A DNA stretch of 33,201 nucleotides from positions 1 through 33,201 of the IMG/VR virus record IMGVR_UViG_3300035701_000163, one strand, 5' to 3'. This document shows positions 1 to 8,321 of the stretch, piece by piece (the first letter of the stretch is position 1; every line of letters begins with the position of its first letter). A model generated the notes under the pieces. It saw nothing but the letters and a program-made list of their open reading frames with translations, had not been told where the DNA came from and did no database searches. A program made the translations under genes and the position numbers. This DNA comes from a virus.

Positions 1-1670
1 TAGGTGATCCTACGATACCTTATGAGTTCCAAACTGCTGCAAAGGATCTTCATAACCTTCCGGCTACGTTACCTGAAGAGGTTGCAAAGAGTGCTAAGCA
101 ACTTACAGATAGTATGCTTACAGAAAACATTAAAAGAATGCCTGGGGTAGTGTTACATGGCAAACCTGAAGTTGTCCTACAGGAACTTAAAGCCTCTTTA
201 AAAGAGGGTGGGTTAAGTCCTAGTGCACAGCATATTATTGAAAGTAAGATTAAAGCTATTCAAGGTAGTGAGTACCTCCCCTCAACTTGGGATCCTTTTG
301 TAGTTAAAGGTAGGTCTCTTTATGTACAGAGGGATGTTGAGTTAGAGCTTAAAGCAATGAAGGAGATACCTGAGATTGCTAACAAAGCTTTTAATAAATA
401 CTTTATGGGTCCTTGGAAGATTGCTAAGGTTATGATGCGCCCTGCAGCATGGGGGAGGAATATACTTACTAACTTAGCACAGAATCATTTAGGTGGTTTA
501 CCCTTTTATAGGCAGGATATGTATCTCAAGTCCTACCAAGGCATGAGAGGTTCTGAAGGGGTTAAAGTTGAAGGTAAGTCAGTAGGTAGTCACTGGAAGG
601 ATTGGAATAAAGCTACAGGTAGTGGTGGTACCTTTGCCATGAATGATGTAGTTCAACTTGGGGAAGGGATGAAGTATGGTAGTAATATGTGGGAGAGAGG
701 GTTAAGTGCATTTGATAAGATTGCAGCTCCTGCTAAAACAGTTTATAGCGCCCAAGAGCAGTTGTTTAAATTTGCTAAGTATCTTCATAATATTGAAGGT
801 GGGATGGGTCAGAAAGAAGCTGCATGGGATGCTATGAAATGGACATTTAACTATGGTGAGATTACCAGAGCTACTGCTAAAGTAAGGTCTTATGCAATGC
901 CCTTCTTTACTTGGCAAAGTAAAGTATTCCCACAGGTCTTAGAAGCAGTTGTTAAACATCCGGTTAAGTTCGCAGGTCTTGTAACACTTTACCATGGTAT
1001 GCAAAATGCTGCTATTGAAAGTGCTGGGATGACTGCAGGAGAGTTTGAAGTCTTTAAGACGAAGATGCCTGAATACCTTAATAATGGTTTAATGATGCCT
1101 ATGCCTTGGAGAGACTCTCAAGACAGGTTAAACTTCTTAGATCTCACTTACATTGTCCCTGGTTTTGGAGATGCTTATCAAATGTCTGGCCACCCAATGG
1201 CACAGATATTCCAACATCCTTTAGTCTCGATTGCTGGTGGGTTGCAGGCTAATAAAAAGTATAGCGGTGCTCCGATATGGTATGACTGGGAACCTGCTAC
1301 TACGAAGGCTGCTAAATGGATAGGGTATATATGGGAGCAACTTGTTCCTGCTCCAATGCCTGGAGGTACGGATTGGAGGAATATGTATCAAGCTTTTGTT
1401 GAAACACCTATGAGCGAGTTTGACCCCACTGTTAGAGATCTTAGTCGCTCACAGGCTCTTGCAGGTTCTATAGGTTTTAAGATAAATCCTGTTGATGTTG
1501 GTACTGCTATGCAATCCTCTGCAGCTCTTGAGAAGATGAAGTTAAGTGAGATACGTAGTAATCTTAGAAAGAAACTTCAAAGTGCTAGATCTCAGGATGA
1601 GAGACAAGCACTTGTGGATAAGTATTCTAAGTACCTTTTAGAGGAGCAAGGCGGTTCTTCCGAGGAGTAG
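1..1670 (+). CDS. C-terminal part of a large virion-associated protein (5' end outside window)
   Basis: The reading frame is open from base 3 to the TAG at 1668-1670, so at least 555 residues are visible and the true start lies to the left; the first internal ATG (114) has no convincing ribosome-binding site. The visible part is mostly helical, rich in Trp, Tyr and Met, with a hydrophobic stretch around the segment FFTWQSKVFPQVLEAVVKHP and a Pro/Gly-rich part after it. This style resembles the C-terminal associated domains of large phage 'polyvalent' or internal virion proteins injected with DNA; that is an impression from composition and size, not a proven match. It lies on the late strand and ends tail-to-tail with the leftward unit, overlapping it by 44 bp. 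Being partial, it would fit the end of the late operon of a circularly permuted genome. Confidence 0.6.
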   Translation, partial: GDPTIPYEFQTAAKDLHNLPATLPEEVAKSAKQLTDSMLTENIKRMPGVVLHGKPEVVLQELKASLKEGGLSPSAQHIIESKIKAIQGSEYLPSTWDPFVVKGRSLYVQRDVELELKAMKEIPEIANKAFNKYFMGPWKIAKVMMRPAAWGRNILTNLAQNHLGGLPFYRQDMYLKSYQGMRGSEGVKVEGKSVGSHWKDWNKATGSGGTFAMNDVVQLGEGMKYGSNMWERGLSAFDKIAAPAKTVYSAQEQLFKFAKYLHNIEGGMGQKEAAWDAMKWTFNYGEITRATAKVRSYAMPFFTWQSKVFPQVLEAVVKHPVKFAGLVTLYHGMQNAAIESAGMTAGEFEVFKTKMPEYLNNGLMMPMPWRDSQDRLNFLDLTYIVPGFGDAYQMSGHPMAQIFQHPLVSIAGGLQANKKYSGAPIWYDWEPATTKAAKWIGYIWEQLVPAPMPGGTDWRNMYQAFVETPMSEFDPTVRDLSRSQALAGSIGFKINPVDVGTAMQSSAALEKMKLSEIRSNLRKKLQSARSQDERQALVDKYSKYLLEEQGGSSEE

Positions 1671-2016
1671 TTTTCACTTTAAAGTATCTCTTTTCCCTGC
1701 CGCATTTACTTTCAAAGTTCTTAGTAAGGTTGTATAAAGTAAACTGTGAGCAGTTATACTTCTTCATTAACTCTTTTGTACTTAAAGTCTTATACTCCTC
1801 TTCGGTTATTAAGATATGTTTTCCAGTGTAATGCCCACCTTGTTCTTTTATCTTTAGGTTGTACTTCTTAAAGTACTTTCTTATAGTTACATCTGTAGTA
1901 CCTAGTGCTTTAGCTAACTTAGTAGTACTTGCACCTGATAAGTAAAGGTTGTGTAAATCCTTTACTGCTTTCTCTTCATCATCTTCTTCAAATATATCCA
2001 TAAGAATTAAAGTCAT
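1627..2016 (-). CDS. Helix-turn-helix protein (putative regulator)
   Basis: 129 residues, the last gene of the leftward unit. Two HTH-like stretches are visible: residues about 23-48 (LYLSGASTTKLAKALGTTDV then TIRKYFKK) and about 72-95 (EEYKTLSTKELMKKYNCSQF followed by TLYNLTK). Each has the pattern of a resolvase/homeodomain-like DNA-binding helix pair, so the protein probably binds DNA; the target is unknown. A GGAG ribosome-binding site lies before the ATG, which overlaps the stop of the upstream helicase-like gene by 4 bp (ATGA), so the two are probably translationally coupled. Its 3' end overlaps the opposite-strand virion gene by 44 bp. The acidic N-terminus (EEDDEEK) and basic C-terminus are notable. 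It could be an early-to-late regulator or a homing-type HTH protein. Confidence 0.6.
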   Translation of the reverse strand: MTLILMDIFEEDDEEKAVKDLHNLYLSGASTTKLAKALGTTDVTIRKYFKKYNLKIKEQGGHYTGKHILITEEEYKTLSTKELMKKYNCSQFTLYNLTKNFESKCGREKRYFKVKTTPRKNRLAPLKGT

Positions 2017-3236
2017 ATCTTCTCCTTCATTTTTAAAACTGGATGTCCTGGTTTGCCTACATTCTCAACAACCCTAGCCATTTTTAAAACTCTGATAGCT
2101 TCATAGAACTGTGCCTCACCTAAGTGTAACCCACGGTAAACTCTTTTCATTAAATCCTCCTCAGACATCTCTCCAAATTGCTTTAAAAGATCTTGAATGT
2201 CTTGAACTAAGGACATTCTTGGGTTTGTAGTTAACCTCTCAATCCTTGGATCGGTTTCTATCATTAAAGTATTAACTATTTGTTGGGCAAGTTTAAAGTC
2301 CTCTTGATTGATATGCATCTTATCTTCACTTAAAGCTAATAGCATACTTATCCTTAAGATCTGCTCTGCCTCACGTTCTTGGTAGGCATCCTTCTGAACA
2401 TCTCCACTAGGTTTTAAGTTTTCATAATACTCTTTATAGTAAGATGCACATTCTTTAGTCCAACCTATCTCTCCCTGCAGACCTTGCTTCTCTCTCAAAC
2501 CTCTTACGATCTCATCCCAACCTTTAGATATAGTCTTCTTAGGGAATGCTCTTCTTTTAAAGTAATTAGCAGGCATTTCACATAAGACAAATCTAGACAT
2601 GAACCCACCTGTGAAGGAATCTTCAGGTAGCATCTTCTGAAGCCAATCTGGAGTTGAGCCACCTAAGATTGAAATGCAGATGTTTTTAAGTGTATTCCTC
2701 CCACGCATAATAGTCTCAACAGCCCATTCCTCCCTAAAGTCATAAAGGTCAGTTATGAGACTGACTAGTCCCGCGTTGTACTGAGCTTTTCCAAAGAAGA
2801 CACTTAACTCAGGAGCTTTGATAATACCAGTAGCATCCCTCGGGCCTATTTGTATCTTTTCTTTAGTACTTAAAGGTTCACTTAAAGCCTTTACAAGTGA
2901 CTCTGGGGTTAGTTTATCTGCTAAGATACGAACCTCAGGACAAGCCTGGTAGAGGCAATTAAGAGCGGCGTTTATAGTAGAAGTTTTATGCCCCCTACCA
3001 GGTGGTGCGAGGAGGATTACCCAGATGTTTGGAAACAGTTTAGGTAGAAGTTCTTCACTGCCGCGGTAGATCCATACCTTGTTGTTTATAGTAGCACCTA
3101 AGACACTGCATGCTGAGAAGAACTTAAACCTAATACAGGCTTCAAGGTCTTTCATGAAAGAGACATACTCACCTAACCAACCTGTAGTCGGGAGTATCTC
3201 TTGTAAAGGATCATAGTCAATTAGGTTATCTTTCAT
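2013..3236 (-). CDS. DUF3987-like primase/helicase-type ATPase
   Basis: 407 residues. A P-loop-like segment at residues 77-86 reads LAPPGRGHKT, a Walker A variant with His where the usual Gly before Lys-Thr stands. Further on, an SILGGSTPDWL segment followed by GGFMSRFVLCE resembles the sensor-like part of DUF3987/YfjI-type RecA-fold ATPases that serve as helicase or primase-helicase in phages. No primase (TOPRIM or AEP) domain is visible. It sits directly after queC (4-bp ATGA overlap) and before the HTH gene, in the same unit as the DNA polymerase, which fits a replication role. The C-terminal 60 residues look like a winged-helix segment (EEDLMKRVYRGLHLGEAQFY). The fold assignment is moderately sure; the helicase activity is inference. 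Confidence 0.6.
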   Translation of the reverse strand: MKDNLIDYDPLQEILPTTGWLGEYVSFMKDLEACIRFKFFSACSVLGATINNKVWIYRGSEELLPKLFPNIWVILLAPPGRGHKTSTINAALNCLYQACPEVRILADKLTPESLVKALSEPLSTKEKIQIGPRDATGIIKAPELSVFFGKAQYNAGLVSLITDLYDFREEWAVETIMRGRNTLKNICISILGGSTPDWLQKMLPEDSFTGGFMSRFVLCEMPANYFKRRAFPKKTISKGWDEIVRGLREKQGLQGEIGWTKECASYYKEYYENLKPSGDVQKDAYQEREAEQILRISMLLALSEDKMHINQEDFKLAQQIVNTLMIETDPRIERLTTNPRMSLVQDIQDLLKQFGEMSEEDLMKRVYRGLHLGEAQFYEAIRVLKMARVVENVGKPGHPVLKMKEKI

Positions 3237-3922
3237 TCTTTCTCCGTTAAGTCAAATTCATTATAAGCTCTTAGCATTAATGGATCTTGCAAACCAGCTT
3301 CTTTAAAACCTTTAGCTCTTAAGATACATGCTGGGCAGGTTCCACAAGGGGGATACTCTCCTAAGTAACAGGTATGGGTTAAACTCAAAGCTTCAACTGC
3401 ATGAGGGGATTCCCATATAAGGTGGATACTCTGCGCTTTGGTTAGGTACATTAATGGTGTTAGGATTTCTAAATCATAATTCATACCATCTGATAATACA
3501 GCCCCAAGTGTTGAGATCACACCCCTACGGCAGTCTGGATACCCAGAATAATCAGTTTGGCACATTCCAGCTATGATAGTAGTTATATTTTTAGTATAAG
3601 CATACATAGCTGCTATAGTTAAGAATAATAAATTCCTACCTGGGAGGAAAGATGCAGGTAGGTCTGTGTTTAAAGGATGCTCCTTACTTTCAGTTTTAGT
3701 TAACAAACTTGAGACTGAAATGTCTTTAATAAATGGAATCTTTAAAAGTATTCTATCTACTTCTAAAAGTTTAGCTATCCTTTCACCTGCCTCAAGTTCT
3801 AAGTTATGGATCTGGTCGTAATCAAAAGAGATACATTCAACCTTTTTGTAATACGACTTAGCCCAAAGTAAGCATGAAGTTGAATCTTGCCCACCACTGA
3901 ATAATACTAAAGCTCTTGTCAT
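3233..3922 (-). CDS. queC: 7-cyano-7-deazaguanine (preQ0) synthase QueC
   Basis: 229 residues, normal length for the family. QueC converts 7-carboxy-7-deazaguanine to preQ0 with ATP and ammonia. The PP-loop ATP-binding motif SGGQDS is at residues 9-14, the family segment FLPGRNL at about 92-98, and DYSGYPDCR at 124-132. Four zinc-binding cysteines are seen at 185, 193, 196 and 199 (HTCY, then CGTCPAC), so the protein looks intact. It follows the polymerase gene with a 4-bp overlap; a GGAGG site lies inside the polymerase 3' end about 10 bp before the ATG. It is separated from queE, folE and queD by the polymerase and the DpdA-like gene but is in the same transcription unit, so all should be expressed together. 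Confidence 0.96.
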   Translation of the reverse strand: MTRALVLFSGGQDSTSCLLWAKSYYKKVECISFDYDQIHNLELEAGERIAKLLEVDRILLKIPFIKDISVSSLLTKTESKEHPLNTDLPASFLPGRNLLFLTIAAMYAYTKNITTIIAGMCQTDYSGYPDCRRGVISTLGAVLSDGMNYDLEILTPLMYLTKAQSIHLIWESPHAVEALSLTHTCYLGEYPPCGTCPACILRAKGFKEAGLQDPLMLRAYNEFDLTEKE

Positions 3923-6132
3923 AACTTCATTACCTCCATTTCATACCAATTCTCTCCTGTTTTAATCTCAACAGGAAAGGAGTTATTAACCTCGGGAATG
4001 TAACTTTCCATTACCTCTTTTAACTTCCTAGCGTTTTTTACTACATCCTTCTTACTTGAATGGATTACTATTTCATCATGTACCTGCAGTCTTAAATCTA
4101 ACTTAGCTTCATAGTAGCATTTATTTAACTGGGTTAAAGTTACATCTGAAGCAGTACTTTGTACTGGTGCATTTAATGCTTGTGGGTAACTTGTTATATA
4201 ACGACGTCTACCAAATGGAGTATCTGTATACCCTCTTTTAGTAAAGTCCTCTCTACGGTCTGAAAAGTATTGGTTTAAACCTGCTACATCTAAATAGATA
4301 TTTTGCCATGTCTTTGCAGTATCTACTGGAACACTATGGGTTATGGCAATAGTTCTCGCACTTAACCCATACCCAGTTCCAAATACTAATGACTTAGCTA
4401 TCATTCTATGTTTTTCCTGTAATCTTTCTGGGAGATAAGGTCTCACAGCTGCATCGACTAACCCATGTATGTCTTGCCCACTTTTTAAAATCTCTAAAAG
4501 AGGTGGGCATGGACCTAAAAGGGCTACAACCCAAAGTTCTAATTGTTTAAAATCTCCGGAGATTAAGATATCATCTGAAGTATCCGGGGTGTAAATAACT
4601 CTAAAGGGTTTAGGGACATTCTGTAAATTAGGATTTTCCGATGATAAACGACCTGTACCTGTGCCTTCGATGTTGTATTGGGTATGTATCCTATTGTTGA
4701 TTAAACGTTCATAAACACCTTTTAAGAACGTTCCTGCACCCTTCGTGAGGTCACGATAGTCAAGAATTTGTTGTATTAGTTCTGACTCTGTATGTCCCCT
4801 TTTTATTAAACTCTCAAGTTCAGTACGGTCAGTTTTATCTATCTTAAAGTAATGCTTTACCTGCAAAGGTGAGGCAGGGTTTAAGTTATACTTCTCACTT
4901 AACTCTTTTGAAATGCTTTCTGCAACTGGGATTGCCTGGGCGTACATTAAAGCTAATCTATTAACATCTACATTAACCCCCTTAACTTCCATAGAGTTAA
5001 TAGCTTCTATAAGAGGAACTAAGAGAGTTCTTTGTAACTCTTTTTGCCTTAAGGTTAAGAGTTGATTCTGGGCTTCCATTACCTGATAAGTAGTAACATT
5101 ATCCCAACAGCAGAATTCAAGCATCTTATCCTTACTCATTGAAGAGACATCCTTCATCTCCTTCTTAGTAGGTTTATATGGCTGTATCTGAGTGTAGGTT
5201 GCTCTTAAGTGGTCAAGGTTCTTAGGCATATCAGAGTTTAAGATCTGCTCAGCAAGTCGGGTGTCAAATACCATACCTTGTACTTTAATCCCCATTGACA
5301 CATCTAAGACCTTACAGTCATAAGATCCATTCTGTGCTACTTTTGGTATCTTAGGATCTTCTAACCACTCTTTAACTAACTCAATACGGTTATCATTCTC
5401 GATGAAGTAAACAGCCATTGCTGAGTCCTTCTCTTTGGAGAAGCCTATACCTAAGACCTTTGCAGTAAAAGGATCTAAGCCCGTAGTCTCAATATCAAAG
5501 GAGGTTACTGAAGTCCACGCAGGGTAGAGGTATAGTTTAAGATCTTCATAACTAGGATCTAGGGTAAAGTCATACTCCTCCCTCTTCGGTACGCCATTTA
5601 GGAAAAACTTATGCACTAGGTTTAAATCATTAACAGCTACATTAACCCACTGCCTTTGCCTCATAACAAAAGAAGGGTGGAGGAGACACAAAACCTGGCA
5701 CTCATGTTGATATACATCTAACAAGGGATGAAACGACCCACGGAGGGACATAGGCCCTTCATACCCTGTAAGGGCGTACATGGCAGGCCCTCCAAAGGCT
5801 AGTATCAATTGAGGCTTAAGGTCTTGTATCTCCTCAAAAAGATGACGGAAGCAACATTTAACCTCATGTGAGGTAGGTGCACGGTCATTACCACGACCAT
5901 CATCTGGGGGTTTACATTGAACAAGGTTAGTCTGTGGTAATTGGTTTTTATAAAGACCTGATTGCTTCATCAAGGAGTAAAGCATCTTGCCTGCACCTCC
6001 AGTGAAGGGAATTCCAGTTATAACTTCAACCTTACCTGGAGCTTGACCCACTAAGAGACAGGGGTATTGAAAGGAGGTAGGGAGGAATATCTTTACAGTA
6101 GTTCTATCTAAAGTGCACTCTTCGCAGTTCAT
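3919..6132 (-). CDS. Uracil-DNA glycosylase-like domain fused to family A DNA polymerase
   Basis: 737 residues from the ATG at 6132, chosen because a GAGG site lies 9 bp upstream; the ATG at 6141 has no room for one. Residues 1-180 resemble family 4/5 uracil-DNA glycosylase: GQAPG at 29-33, PFTGGAG at 42-48, HPS at 152-154, and cysteines 3, 6, 73 and 93 placed as in the family's iron-sulfur cluster. A 3'-5' exonuclease follows with DIE (213-215), an NGSYD motif and a final YxxxD-like CCWDNVTTY. The polymerase part has motif A GDFKQLEL (about 526-533), motif B RMIAKSLVFGTGYG (about 576-589) and motif C HDE (685-687), so it should be active. Motif A has Lys for the usual Ser and Trp after ELE for the usual Arg. 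It is the phage replicase; the glycosylase may scan for uracil or be only structural. Confidence 0.93.
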   Translation of the reverse strand: MNCEECTLDRTTVKIFLPTSFQYPCLLVGQAPGKVEVITGIPFTGGAGKMLYSLMKQSGLYKNQLPQTNLVQCKPPDDGRGNDRAPTSHEVKCCFRHLFEEIQDLKPQLILAFGGPAMYALTGYEGPMSLRGSFHPLLDVYQHECQVLCLLHPSFVMRQRQWVNVAVNDLNLVHKFFLNGVPKREEYDFTLDPSYEDLKLYLYPAWTSVTSFDIETTGLDPFTAKVLGIGFSKEKDSAMAVYFIENDNRIELVKEWLEDPKIPKVAQNGSYDCKVLDVSMGIKVQGMVFDTRLAEQILNSDMPKNLDHLRATYTQIQPYKPTKKEMKDVSSMSKDKMLEFCCWDNVTTYQVMEAQNQLLTLRQKELQRTLLVPLIEAINSMEVKGVNVDVNRLALMYAQAIPVAESISKELSEKYNLNPASPLQVKHYFKIDKTDRTELESLIKRGHTESELIQQILDYRDLTKGAGTFLKGVYERLINNRIHTQYNIEGTGTGRLSSENPNLQNVPKPFRVIYTPDTSDDILISGDFKQLELWVVALLGPCPPLLEILKSGQDIHGLVDAAVRPYLPERLQEKHRMIAKSLVFGTGYGLSARTIAITHSVPVDTAKTWQNIYLDVAGLNQYFSDRREDFTKRGYTDTPFGRRRYITSYPQALNAPVQSTASDVTLTQLNKCYYEAKLDLRLQVHDEIVIHSSKKDVVKNARKLKEVMESYIPEVNNSFPVEIKTGENWYEMEVMKL

Positions 6133-6149
6133 CTTTATCATCCTCTTTT

Positions 6150-6317
6150 TTAACTTTTTAATGCTGTTGTAATCTTTTCTGCTTCCCCGTAAAGATGCTG
6201 TGCCCTCTCATTTAAGAGGCGGCAATAGCAAGCCATTGCCATTGAAGCAACTGCTTCTTTTAAAATCCCTTCCTGCTCGATAATTGTATCAATCTCTTCT
6301 TGGGTGTAATCTGGCAT
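6150..6317 (-). CDS. Small hypothetical protein, 55 aa
   Basis: A short gene starting MPDYTQEEIDTIIEQEG. An AAGGA site lies in the 3' end of the upstream gene, whose stop is 1 bp before this ATG. The product is acidic at the N-terminus and helical throughout, with two cysteines in a CYC motif near residue 31 and no membrane segment. It lies immediately before the polymerase gene, 17 bp from that start. No family was recognised. The tight coupling on both sides and the good ribosome-binding site are the evidence that it is real. Confidence 0.6.
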   Translation of the reverse strand: MPDYTQEEIDTIIEQEGILKEAVASMAMACYCRLLNERAQHLYGEAEKITTALKS

Positions 6318-6318
6318 T

Positions 6319-6618
6319 TTACTTCTGTCCTTCCTGCAGTACGATTACTGCTGCTGATAGATAAACTACTGCATCAAGAAGTTCATTTATAGCTCCTTCT
6401 CGATCCAACCGACGGGTTTCTTTAATCTTCTTCCTTGCTTGAAAAAGTGCAGGGGAGATGGAATCAAAGATTCTTAACTCTTGGCAGATATCCTGCTGCT
6501 CGAACGGGAGGTCATCTGCATGCCGCTCCTTACCTTTACCTTTTGCTGCTCTGTTAAAAGCTTGATCCAAAACAAAACTTAAACTGTCATACGGTTCCTT
6601 TTGCATCTGAGCTGTCAT
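6319..6618 (-). CDS. Hypothetical helical protein, 99 aa
   Basis: The start at 6618 (MTAQMQKEPYDS) was chosen over an in-frame ATG at 6672 because a perfect AAGGAGG lies 6 bp upstream of it. The product is all-helical; the C-terminal part ELLDAVVYLSAAVIVLQ is faintly like the last helix of MazG-type NTP pyrophosphohydrolases, but the metal-binding ExxE/ExxD pattern is not clear, so no function is assigned. It overlaps the 3' end of the DpdA-like gene by 32 bp, a deep overlap suggesting coupled translation, and sits between the nucleic-acid-modification genes and the polymerase. Confidence 0.65.
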   Translation of the reverse strand: MTAQMQKEPYDSLSFVLDQAFNRAAKGKGKERHADDLPFEQQDICQELRIFDSISPALFQARKKIKETRRLDREGAINELLDAVVYLSAAVIVLQEGQK

Positions 6619-7348
6619 TACTTTCCTCCTTTTGGTTTGCTTTAAAGATAATATTAATATTATCCTTAGCAAGTTTTATTTGTTTTTTGCTTAACCTCAG
6701 GTCAAAGAATTCGGGGATAGTATCAATATGATAACACCTCTCTTTAACCCACTCTTTTATACTTATACCTTTAACTGCTAGTTTTATAGGCATTGAAGTA
6801 TCACAGGATTTTGCCTGGTACTTAACAGGTTCATTTAAAGTGTTAAGACCTAGGAAGTGACTACCTCTAAGATATCTTTTAGTTTCTTTAGTGTAACCGT
6901 AACCGTAACCTTCTAAAGAAGGTTGACCTGTGTACTTAGGACGGAATTCATAAGGAATAGCTATGTTAAGAATCCCTTCTCTTTCAAAAGTTAAGAAGTG
7001 CATTGGGTTGCGGGCTATTAAGAATAATTTACTTGGGTTTATCTTAGAAGCCATTTGGTTAAAGATAGTTAAGTACTTAACTTCTGTCCAAGTATCATCA
7101 TCTGGGCAGATTACATAATCAGCATTTATCTCCTCTGAGATGCTTAGCATGTCCTTAACTGGAGTTGCAACCTTTAACTCATTATAGGAGTTATCTAAGG
7201 TTATCTTTAGACCTGAGTCTTTCATATCTCTTAAGTACTTTAAGTACCTCTTATCCCTGCAGAGAAAGGATAAAGCAAAGATATAATCCTGCTCCTCATT
7301 AAAGTCATTTAAGTTATCAAGTGGTACTTCAAATGAAAATCCGTTCAT
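6587..7348 (-). CDS. dpdA: DpdA-like (TGT-family) DNA 7-deazaguanine transglycosylase
   Basis: 253 residues. DpdA enzymes are relatives of tRNA-guanine transglycosylase that swap guanine in DNA for a preQ base. Seen here: LDN at 51-53, the strand-plus-acidic motif YVICPDDD at 78-85, a Gly/Tyr-rich loop near 147-152, HFLGL at 164-168 and KSCDTSMP at 180-187. D183, in a D-x-x-x-P setting, matches the place of the TGT nucleophile (FDCVxPTR in bacterial TGT). The protein is shorter than tRNA TGTs (about 370 aa) and lacks their C-terminal zinc site. It lies 14 bp from queF, inside the preQ gene cluster, with GGGAGGG 6 bp before its ATG. The TIM-barrel reading is from motifs and context; tRNA rather than DNA as substrate is not excluded. 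Confidence 0.75.
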   Translation of the reverse strand: MNGFSFEVPLDNLNDFNEEQDYIFALSFLCRDKRYLKYLRDMKDSGLKITLDNSYNELKVATPVKDMLSISEEINADYVICPDDDTWTEVKYLTIFNQMASKINPSKLFLIARNPMHFLTFEREGILNIAIPYEFRPKYTGQPSLEGYGYGYTKETKRYLRGSHFLGLNTLNEPVKYQAKSCDTSMPIKLAVKGISIKEWVKERCYHIDTIPEFFDLRLSKKQIKLAKDNINIIFKANQKEESNDSSDAKGTV

Positions 7349-7362
7349 GTGTAACCCTCCCT

Positions 7363-7734
7363 TTATGCATAAGCCGTTGAGTGTATTTTTATTCCACCCC
7401 TTGAGGCAGATTCTACTTCTACTTCTACTTTAACCTTTAAGATATTACAAAGGTCTTTTGCTATCATAGCTGATAAAGTTTCTGTGAAAGTTCCATACAT
7501 TCTAAATGAGCCTAAGTAGAGTTTTAAACTTTTAGATTCCACACAAACTTTCTCAGGTGTGTAATTTATCTTCACAGTGTGGTAATCAGGTTGGTGTGTA
7601 AGAGGACATAAAGAGGTTACCTCACTTACCTCTAAGTAAACATACTTTACATATGGAGGTTTAAGGAAGGTATCTAATATCTTCCAATCTGGAGCTTTAA
7701 AGTTAAATTCTTTCTTTGCTTTAAGATGTTTCAT
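7363..7734 (-). CDS. queF: QueF-like preQ0 reductase (T-fold)
   Basis: 123 residues, shorter than the roughly 165-aa single-domain bacterial QueF. QueF reduces the nitrile of preQ0 to the amine of preQ1 with NADPH. Visible are EVTSLCPLTHQPDY (nucleophile C43, acid D50), the QueF signature VESKSLK at 65-71 (E66), SFRMYGTFTE at 76-85 and SRGGIKI at 111-117. The residue before E85 is Thr84, where bacterial QueF has His (FHE), an odd change in an otherwise conserved site. The signature motif argues against the archaeal QueF-L amidinotransferase, which by my recollection lacks it. It starts 1 bp after queE, with GGAG in the queE 3' end. It implies that preQ1, not preQ0, is the end base. Confidence 0.9.
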   Translation of the reverse strand: MKHLKAKKEFNFKAPDWKILDTFLKPPYVKYVYLEVSEVTSLCPLTHQPDYHTVKINYTPEKVCVESKSLKLYLGSFRMYGTFTETLSAMIAKDLCNILKVKVEVEVESASRGGIKIHSTAYA

Positions 7735-7735
7735 T

Positions 7736-8299
7736 TTACCTTTCTCCTATTAGTTTATGTACCTGAATACTTAATCTAACTCCAGGATGTTTTTTAACAT
7801 ACTTTATTGCTCTATCTGTGTAGATTTGATAAGTACTTAAAGGCTGTAAAGATACTCGAGGATGTCTTTTACGAAAAAAATCTACCCTCTCCTCCCACCC
7901 CTCAGGTCCACAGAGTACCTTTATTTCTGAGGCCCTTAAGATGTTAAGATTTATATCTATCTCTTTAGGTGAGATGCAAATATAATCAAAATTAAAGCCT
8001 TCAGGTAGAGGTAGGGTTCCATTAGTTTCAAGATGCTTGTAGAAAAAACCTAAAAGGTTAAGAAGTTTACTTAAGTCTTGTAGTAGGGGTTCTCCTCCAG
8101 TTATACAAACGTGCTGAGAAGGATTTTTACACACTTCTTTCATAATATCTTCTTCAGCCATTAGGGTGTACTCTTGATGCTTTGTATCACAAAAGGCGCA
8201 GTTTAAGTTGCATCCACTTAAACGAATGAAAGTCATAGCCCTACCTGTGTGCAGGCCCTCCCCTTGGATTGAGTAAAAAATCTCATTAACCTTTAACAT
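7736..8299 (-). CDS. queE: 7-carboxy-7-deazaguanine synthase QueE (radical SAM)
   Basis: 187 residues, slightly short for the family. QueE rearranges 6-carboxytetrahydropterin to 7-carboxy-7-deazaguanine with S-adenosylmethionine and a 4Fe-4S cluster. The N-terminal substrate motif FYSIQGEG is at 8-15, the cluster motif CNLNCAFC gives cysteines 30, 34 and 37, and the SAM-contact motif TGGEP is at 67-71; ETNGT and a KVLCGP segment follow. Everything needed for activity is present. An AAAGGAGAAGG site precedes the ATG, and the leader carries a 13-bp hairpin. It lies between folE/queD and queF in the leftward unit. Confidence 0.96.
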   Translation of the reverse strand: MLKVNEIFYSIQGEGLHTGRAMTFIRLSGCNLNCAFCDTKHQEYTLMAEEDIMKEVCKNPSQHVCITGGEPLLQDLSKLLNLLGFFYKHLETNGTLPLPEGFNFDYICISPKEIDINLNILRASEIKVLCGPEGWEERVDFFRKRHPRVSLQPLSTYQIYTDRAIKYVKKHPGVRLSIQVHKLIGER

Positions 8300-8321
8300 A
8301 CCTTCTCCTTTATTTAAAATA

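Noticed and set aside
6319-6618. MazG-type pyrophosphohydrolase
   Set aside because: Only the last helix looks similar; the metal-binding Glu/Asp pattern could not be seen.
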